Shown one piece after another: positions 6,261 through 10,000 of a DNA stretch of 10,000 bases. Under the pieces are notes generated by a model. The model made no database searches and had not been told where the DNA came from. It saw nothing but the letters and a program-made list of their open reading frames with translations. Source of the DNA: Botryococcus braunii (taxonomy: Eukaryota > Chlorophyta > Trebouxiophyceae); contig KV908479.1 of assembly GCA_002005505.1 (NCBI GenBank), forward strand, positions 221,752-231,751. Reading direction: 5' to 3'. A program made the position numbers and the translations under genes. Position 1 is the first letter of the stretch. Each line of letters starts with the position of its first letter.

Positions 6261-7925
6261 CTCTTAAGTGGGAACCTTAAGTGACGGTTAACATTCAACT
6301 GTCCGAATCCATGCATATTGGACAATACACCATTTTGCACTGCTTATAAGAAACAGGATGGCAAGTCAAACAGATCCAGACTAGGTAAAGGCAACATACA
6401 ACCAGCTTCTGACGAACCTTTGGGATCTGGGATTCAAAAATCTCCAAAGTGGTATCCCCTCCCGTGAGGAAAACAGACTGCGAAAAACGATCTGCTGCAG
6501 TGTGAGCAACATTGTCCTTGTCTTCCACTGTCAGTGCTTCCAGATCACTCGATACACTGCCTCCCACAGATGAAGGACTCCCAGGTACATTTGGCTTTTC
6601 CCACTCATCAGATATGCCCTGCCCGGATGCATGAATATCCTTTAACGAATGTTTAATGGTGCAAATGTCATCTGCAGTGACACAGGAGACCCAAATCCCA
6701 ACAGACTTAATTTGGCACACCTAAATCACAATAGTACACACCGACCGCAGTACACCACCTCACATAACAGTCTAGAACTACAAGAAATGGCATATTGGCT
6801 TACCTGAAGGGAAAACTTAACAGGCGATGTAAGGGGGACCTGCAGCTCCAAAACCTCTGGAGCTGGTGACATCAACTTGTCATCAAATTCCTGTGAAAGG
6901 AAAGCAAAAATGCAGAATTCAGGGGTCATTAAACCACAGCATAGCATGTTACTGGACAAGCGTTTTCAGAGTGATGCATTTTTGCATATCCCCAAAAGCT
7001 GAACTAGTACTTTCAATATATGTTCAACCCAGACCCCCCATTCACATGTGTCATGTGACTCTCCATGCCTGATAGATTTGCAAGTCTCCACTCTGTCGAC
7101 GCTCCAGCCCGAAACCATTGACATACGACCAAGGGGCCCCGTCGTTCACGTCGCGAATTTGGCGGTAAGGCGATTGCAGCCAGAGTCTATCTAGCCATCA
7201 CGAAATAGACCAAACTGACTCTAGTTAGCCATTTAACTAGCCAACAGATACCTGGATAAGACATTGCATTTTAAACCCAACTAGCGCTCGATACCGTCCG
7301 GACCAATACCCCACCAAAACAGAACGGGCTGCGGGAACCAATGCAGCAAAAAGCCTGTCATGCTCATTGCCGTGAGTCGGTACCGCTAATTTATGCAATG
7401 ATTGGAAACGCTCTCAACGAAACGGTCCCTTTAGCGGTTTAGGCACCCAAACTTATCTACTTGTTTGAAGAAGCAAGACCCCGTCGAAATTTTTAAAAAA
7501 GCAAGTCATGACGTAGATTAATGAAAGCCTACAGGCGGAGCCAGCATTCTCTTCTTAACTCAGTGAGGGTTTCAAGATCGGTGCTTCAGGTGAGAGGACA
7601 GGTGTCGGAAAGCACGATCCGATATGCATTGTCCACGCTACTTATTCCCGAACTCGTAGACACTATTAAACAAAGACCCATGGACAGCAAGTCAACATGC
7701 CATGCTGTACATTCGATTCCTTCGGGTTCACACTTCCCATGACAGACATTGGATGGAAAAATAAGCAAGCAGCCCCACCTTTTCGCTGCTAACCGGAGAC
7801 TCGCTATCTATCAATACGAAATCTTCATAACTGCGTCTTGTACGGGGAGTGCCAAGCATGTTCATGTTCAAGTCCTTGTCTGAAGTCGTGATATTAGCGT
7901 CCTCATTATGTCCTTCCGTCATCAT
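2797..7925 (-). CDS. Nine-exon gene for a coiled-coil, 11-mer-repeat, single-pass membrane protein (family unknown)
   Basis: I assemble nine exons on the minus strand: 7925-7779, 6890-6804, 6720-6403, 5868-5690, 5103-4888, 4544-4445, 4333-4229, 3939-3694 and 3339-2797. Every junction keeps phase (two phase-2 joins, the rest phase 0). The total is 1941 bases, or 646 residues plus stop. Predicted layout: residues 1-180 acidic, Ser/Pro-rich and probably disordered; about 180-285 coiled coil; 350-384 a conserved-looking patch (TATQTSEDLGFGPFIKQIIG); 388-453 six 11-residue repeats; 468-484 a hydrophobic segment (VFILGCCLLGVALALKL); then a basic stretch (RRSHKKRPRR) and a mostly disordered tail with two short helical stretches. 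No signal peptide is seen. By inference this is a tail-region-anchored membrane protein whose coiled coil could tether or oligomerise. I do not recognise the family; the helix KIALERFKTEREEL is only generically like long coiled-coil scaffold proteins. The least certain parts are the exon 2/3 acceptor and exon 6. Confidence 0.62.
3340..3693 (-). other. Intron 8 (354 bp)
   Basis: Donor GTGCGT. The acceptor ggggttggggcgagcag lacks a good pyrimidine tract close to the AG, so the 3' end of this intron is the weakest of the later junctions. Nothing else recognised. Confidence 0.5.
3694..3939 (-). CDS. Exon 8 (residues 385-466, six 11-residue repeats)
   Basis: Acceptor catgggaccttag|GGCCGA follows an in-frame TAG; donor ATCGAA|GTGCGT; phase 0 at both ends. 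After GRQ it encodes six consecutive 11-residue units: VFRAARRGLGI, AARASKRGLDV, AMVHAGRGARI, AGHHSRNGLEI, VRVHGGRSATA, VRNAGVRLWNK. The pattern is small/hydrophobic at position 1, Arg or Asn at 7, Gly mostly at 8, Leu/Ala mostly at 9, and Ile/Val at 11. The DNA of the units is well diverged while the residue pattern is kept, which supports this frame as the coding one. In other families (synucleins, perilipins) 11-residue periodicity forms lipid-binding amphipathic helices; that role is inference here. Confidence 0.62.
4229..4333 (-). CDS. Exon 7 (residues 350-384)
   Basis: Acceptor tttttgcag|GCATCA and donor GGAAAG|GTGGGT, phase 0 at both ends. It encodes a Ser/Cys-rich start and then TATQTSEDLGFGPFIKQIIG, which looks like a short folded or binding motif before the repeat block. 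An alternative acceptor, ccttcag, lies 28 bases upstream but would shift the required phase. Confidence 0.62.
4445..4544 (-). CDS. Exon 6 (residues 316-349, tentative)
   Basis: Proposed because it has a fair acceptor (atatttgcaacag|GCG), a strong donor (CTTGAT|GTAAGG), and a 100-base length that satisfies the phase-2 end of exon 5 and the phase-0 start of exon 7. It encodes a basic, helix-prone segment (FEKGGRKRWLAALLG). If it is not an exon, exon 5 would have to end in phase 0 to join exon 7 directly. Confidence 0.42.
4545..4887 (-). other. Intron 5 (343 bp)
   Basis: Lies between the proposed GTAGTT donor and the acceptor atatttgcaacag. Nothing else recognised in it. Confidence 0.45.
4888..5103 (-). 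CDS. Exon 5 (residues 244-316, end of coiled coil)
   Basis: Acceptor tttttgccttgcag|GGAG; its first base completes the split Arg of exon 4. It continues the helix (ELTEERDTLAAELKHSEGQF), then a Pro/Ser linker (SPPASPDRKG). I end it at GTGT|GTAGTT. The same frame reads into TAG at 4886-4884, inside that donor, so an unspliced transcript would stop there. The donor choice is the one that keeps phase with exon 6; ATG|GTGAAC earlier in the exon is an alternative. Confidence 0.6.
5104..5689 (-). other. Intron 4 (586 bp)
   Basis: AT-rich non-coding sequence between well-defined splice sites. No repeat or additional exon recognised on either strand. Confidence 0.6.
5690..5868 (-). CDS. Exon 4 (residues 185-243, coiled coil)
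   Basis: Acceptor gcattgcag|GAGGAG and donor CTGAG|GTGATC; begins in phase 0 and ends with two bases of a split Arg codon. It encodes a charged helix with regularly spaced hydrophobic residues (LKIALERFKTEREELIKRN), typical of a coiled coil. The split codon is completed exactly by the next exon, which supports the model. Confidence 0.78.
5869..6402 (-). other. Intron 3 (534 bp) with microsatellites and a small duplication
   Basis: Contains the CA/GA block at 6079-6255 and an imperfect tandem duplication at about 5927-6006. The acceptor is ttaaatgtcttgcattgcag. Confidence 0.6.
6079..6255. repeat. Compound (CA)n - (GT)n - (GA)n microsatellite in intron 3
   Basis: CA repeats at about 6079-6110, mixed GA/GT sequence, then an 83-bp homopurine run at 6173-6255 whose end is (GA)n of about 31 units. 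It is similar in build to the 883-1164 block near the left end of the window. In the sense of the host gene it is CT-rich. Confidence 0.95.
6403..6720 (-). CDS. Exon 3 (residues 79-184)
   Basis: The frame is open from right after the in-frame TAG in ttgtgatttag|GTGTGCC, which gives a weak acceptor with the phase required by exon 2. The first 16 residues are therefore less certain than the rest. The exon encodes a Ser/Asp/Glu-rich linker (PGSPSSVGGSVSSDLEALTV) and then EIFESQIPKVRQKL leading into the coiled coil. Donor CTG|GTTGTA, phase 0; AAG|GTTCGT twelve bases earlier is a possible alternative, also phase 0. Confidence 0.55.
6804..6890 (-). CDS. Exon 2 (residues 50-78)
   Basis: A clean exon: acceptor tttcacag|GAATTT and donor CTTCAG|GTAAGC both match consensus, with phase 0 at each end. 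It encodes EFDDKLMSPAPEVLELQVPL and continues for nine residues. Acidic, probably disordered or short-strand sequence. Confidence 0.7.
6891..7778 (-). other. Intron 1 (888 bp)
   Basis: Ends in a good acceptor (ttgctttcctttcacag). No further exon seen on either strand. The middle (about 7080-7450) is richer in CpG than its surroundings, and a short hairpin (CTAGTTA, 6-base loop, TAACTAG) lies at 7221-7240. It may contain regulatory DNA or old repeat sequence. Confidence 0.5.
7779..7925 (-). CDS. Exon 1 (start exon, residues 1-49)
   Basis: Starts at ATG ATG with A at position -3. An in-frame TGA sits two codons upstream, which fixes this start unless a 5' exon is spliced in. It encodes an acidic, Ser/Thr-rich stretch containing SYEDFVLIDSESP. 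The donor is GAAAAG|GTGGGG, phase 0. Confidence 0.65.
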
Positions 7926-8682
7926 GTTTCACGAGCTCCCTCCCCAGCCTCGTTCCTTTTCACGGCTTCAGTGCCTTGCAACCTATGTCCGTCAAAGTAA
8001 GGACTTGACACCTGCACTTGCTACAATACTGAATCACACCGGGCCCGCGCAATGTCTCGACGACCCCTTTCAAACCCTCATACTCGACCGTGGGCTCATA
8101 CAGGGCAGTTCCTAGACCCTAGGGCCAGCGGCGAGGGCTGGTGTAACCGTGCGTAACTCCGACAGTGTGCCTCTTCTAAAGTACAGGAACTTGCTCCGAG
8201 GAAGCCGGCAGAGTACACGTTTTCGCAGGGCAGCGGAGTCCTTCCCGTGCAATGCACGGCGTGCATCCGGGGCAGGGTGGTTAATGCAAGCCGCACCATG
8301 AGACTCGAATCCCATCTGCTGCCATTGGCAGCCTGCCAAATTGGCAGTGCCAATACTTCAAGCTTAAGTTGGAGTACTCTGGAGAAACTCATTTACCCAT
8401 TGTACATGATATCCAAATCCAAAGAAATTGACTTGTGAGGAGAGGAAGCACATCTACCCAGACCAAAAGGGCATGATGAAACTTGTGGGGCATGTCTTGA
8501 CAGAAAGTCGCTAAATAGTAGGTGTCACACACATGGATGCAGATACCTTGTATATACCATATGTACTTGGCTCGCCGGTGGGCTCGCCGGGCGTGACTTG
8601 CAACTTGAATCATTTGGTTCTGGGTCGAGGAAACTGTTGATAGGTCTTCACTCTTGTGAAAGAAGAAGCCCTTGTCGATTAA
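7926..8682. other. Upstream region of the minus-strand gene; no gene seen
   Basis: Short ORFs occur on both strands, but none has a recognisable motif. It should contain the promoter and 5' UTR of the nine-exon gene and the border of the retroelement remnant that starts at about 8683. TATATA lies at about 8550-8555, too far from the ATG to be assigned as a TATA box. No tRNA-like fold was found. Confidence 0.45.
8325..8353. promoter_or_regulatory. Two adjacent TTGGC..GCCAA palindromes
   Basis: TTGGCAGCCTGCCAA (8325-8339) is followed after one base by TTGGCAGTGCCAA (8341-8353). The first equals the animal NFI consensus TTGGC-N5-GCCAA; the second has N3 spacing. They lie about 400 bases upstream of the exon 1 ATG. 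A regulatory role is inference and only makes sense if the organism has NFI-type factors. Confidence 0.3.
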
Positions 8683-9247
8683 CTCCAGGCAACAGCGCCT
8701 GTGGCACATGCCCCACCCTGCCAATCGGACGACGCTGCACTTGCGGCGCGCGTCGTACGCAAGGTTACAGAGGGCCATTTATCGGAGGCAGTTCGGATGT
8801 TTGAGCCTGCCGCCATCGCATCAGCTATGCCTGCCATCTGTGCTGCATTGGAAGCGCTTCAACCTTTAAGACCTTCCTGCTGGCGCCCCGCCTGCACAAG
8901 CCCCTTACCGTGCACAAGTGGAGGAACTCCTGGCTGCCCTCAAAACCTTCCCATCCGGTACCGCTGGCGGGCGGGACGGCTTGACAGCAATATACATTAA
9001 AACGTGCCTTATCGGTCGGTGGCTCAGACCTCTTATTGGACAGCCTCCTCGGTGTGGTCAATCAAGCATTAGCCGGGGACATTCCCCGGCTCTGCGATCT
9101 TATCGGGCCTGTGCTCCCATGACCCCTCTCCTGAAGCCCAATGGTGGTATCCGGGCCATTGCTGTGGGGCTCGCCCTGCGACTTCAGTGCCGTCTTACAG
9201 AGCATCACATAAGTATGCATTCAGATATGATGACGGGCAGCATATGA
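8683..9247 (+). pseudogene. Non-LTR retrotransposon reverse transcriptase, N-terminal fragment, frameshifted
   Basis: Successive frames give one collinear RT-like protein. Frame 1 (about 8683-8870) has RVVRKVTEGHLSEAVRMFEP, a typical pre-RT helical region. Frame 2 (about 8879-9012) has VEELLAALKTFPSGTAGGRD, the 'SFP.GSA.GPDGL' motif at the start of the RT domain. Frame 3 (about 9015-9113) has LLGVVNQALAGDIPRL. It then returns to frame 2 (about 9114-9247) with TPLLKPNGGIRAIAVG, the 'L.KP.GG.RPIAVG' finger/palm motif. The catalytic FADD-type motif and everything after it are absent, so the copy is 3'-truncated as well as frameshifted. From known families this belongs to non-LTR elements; the clade cannot be settled from this fragment. 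Confidence 0.75.
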
Positions 9248-9491
9248 GACAGGCCGTTACGAGCAACCCCCTGAATTAACTCGGATCATGAATGCTGTTC
9301 GGTCGCCTTCTTGATGGTTTGAATGGCGGCTTTCAGGAAGAACCAGAAAGGCTTTCTGGCAGGTTTGAGCGTACTGGAGAACATTCAGTGGTCACCAGCA
9401 AATCCAGGCTTCACTCTTTATATTGTTGATTACATAAGAGGAAAGCACACCCCCCCTCACCAGAAAAACCTCACAACCCTAGACCCGAACG
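9248..9491. other. Spacer between the two retroelement remnants
   Basis: Bounded by the last recognisable RT frame on the plus strand and the stop of the minus-strand C-terminal frame. It may hold the 3' UTR of the minus-strand element. I see no poly(A), no terminal microsatellite and no target-site duplication. Confidence 0.45.
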
Positions 9492-9999
9492 TCAACCCCC
9501 CCCCAAAGGGAGCCTCGCAGCCAACTGCCGCCCCACGGCCCGGGCAATCGCAAAGCCCACCCTCCAATGCGTAGAAAACCATACAAAGTCTTCATGTGCA
9601 ACTAGCGCCTGATTGACCAGGCCTTGGAGCCGCTTCAAGAACTCCTCCGCCGCCGTATGAAACCCCCCAAATGTTTCAAAGGCGAAGGGGCGGAACACGA
9701 CATGTGGTGGCAGCCTACGTAAAACCTCCCTGTACGAGGCCAACTTGCCCGCCGCAGCCTGTGCCGCAGCCCCACCAGGCACAACCCCCCCCCCCCCCCC
9801 ACAAAAAACCAGCTCAATAAGAGGCAGCGAGTGGAGAGGTCCCCACAACATCGACATACAAATCCCGCCCCCCATCCCAGTCAAGGAAGACCAAGTCCGG
9901 CCTACGCGACTCAAAACCCACAACCCGAACCGGGAGTGGAGGGTCACGGGTGACGACACCACCTCCTTTTCTATCCGAAACAGCAGATCCCGTACCACA
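9492..9999 (-). pseudogene. Non-LTR retrotransposon C-terminal end with restriction-like endonuclease features, broken
   Basis: Two frames join into one collinear C-terminal region. The first (9999-9814) contains RRPDLVFLDWDGGRDLYVDV and ends at an in-frame TGA (9816-9814). The second (about 9783-9492) contains GGAAAQAAAGKLASYREV, then FRPFAFETFGG, and ends IARAVGRQLAARLPLGGG and stop. Between them lies a run of 16 C, where the frame changes. The order R-PD .. D-V-D .. K-x-x-x-Y fits the PD-(D/E)xK-type endonuclease found at the C-terminus of R2-like and related elements; candidate residues are the Asp of RPD (9897-9895), the Asp of YVDV (9852-9850) and the Lys of GKLASY (9746-9744). The RT core would lie beyond position 10000. 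The domain name is my inference from motif order. Confidence 0.65.
9785..9800. repeat. C16 homopolymer at a frameshift point
   Basis: Sixteen consecutive C on the plus strand (G on the coding strand), exactly between the two frames of the minus-strand retroelement remnant. This could be true slippage or a sequencing/assembly length error. Confidence 0.9.
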
Positions 10000-10000
10000 T

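Noticed and set aside
8297..8318. tRNA T-arm-like sequence (ACTCGAATCCC)
   Set aside because: The stem does not pair and no acceptor, D-arm or anticodon arm could be found around it.
8389..8778. 129-residue minus-strand ORF upstream of exon 1
   Set aside because: Patternless composition rich in Cys, His and Trp. It overlaps the antisense of the RT remnant and has no splice or motif support, so it is treated as chance.
1..10000. CRISPR arrays, bacterial operons, riboswitches or phage genes
   Set aside because: No spaced repeats of CRISPR type and no prokaryotic gene organisation are present. The window is a spliced eukaryotic locus.

Overview
This is nuclear DNA from a eukaryote. It has long dinucleotide microsatellites, spliced genes with GT..AG introns, and decayed non-LTR retrotransposon pieces. 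Nothing looks bacterial: there are no operons or Shine-Dalgarno-led gene runs. The organism cannot be fixed from sequence alone. Retroelements ending in the kind of C-terminal domain seen here are, from general knowledge, common in algae and in early-branching or invertebrate animals, so I leave it as alga or invertebrate.

Layout, left to right. A (TG)n repeat opens the window. Next is the last exon of a plus-strand alpha/beta-hydrolase-like gene (178-411). Immediately after its stop comes a 142-bp uninterrupted alternating purine-pyrimidine tract. A 146-bp homopurine (GA)n tract and a short CA/CT tract follow. Bases 1411-2144 hold a plus-strand stretch that looks coding but is broken between frames; I cannot name it. 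Another low-confidence plus-strand ORF lies at 2297-2677.

The centre (7925 down to 2797) is one minus-strand gene that I assemble from nine exons. Every junction keeps phase, giving about 646 residues. The predicted protein has a disordered acidic N-terminus, a coiled coil, a block of six 11-residue amphipathic repeats, a single membrane segment and a basic, disordered C-terminal tail. I do not recognise the family. Intron 3 carries a large CA/GA microsatellite block.

The right end (about 8683-9999) holds two retrotransposon remnants arranged tail to tail. One is a plus-strand fragment of the N-terminal part of a reverse transcriptase with several frameshifts. The other is a minus-strand C-terminal region resembling the restriction-like endonuclease end of such elements, broken by a stop codon and a frameshift near a run of 16 C. 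Its upstream part lies beyond the window edge.

The most interesting item is the nine-exon membrane/coiled-coil gene, especially its 11-residue repeat block. The exon model and all functional statements rest on reading frames and splice motifs only.
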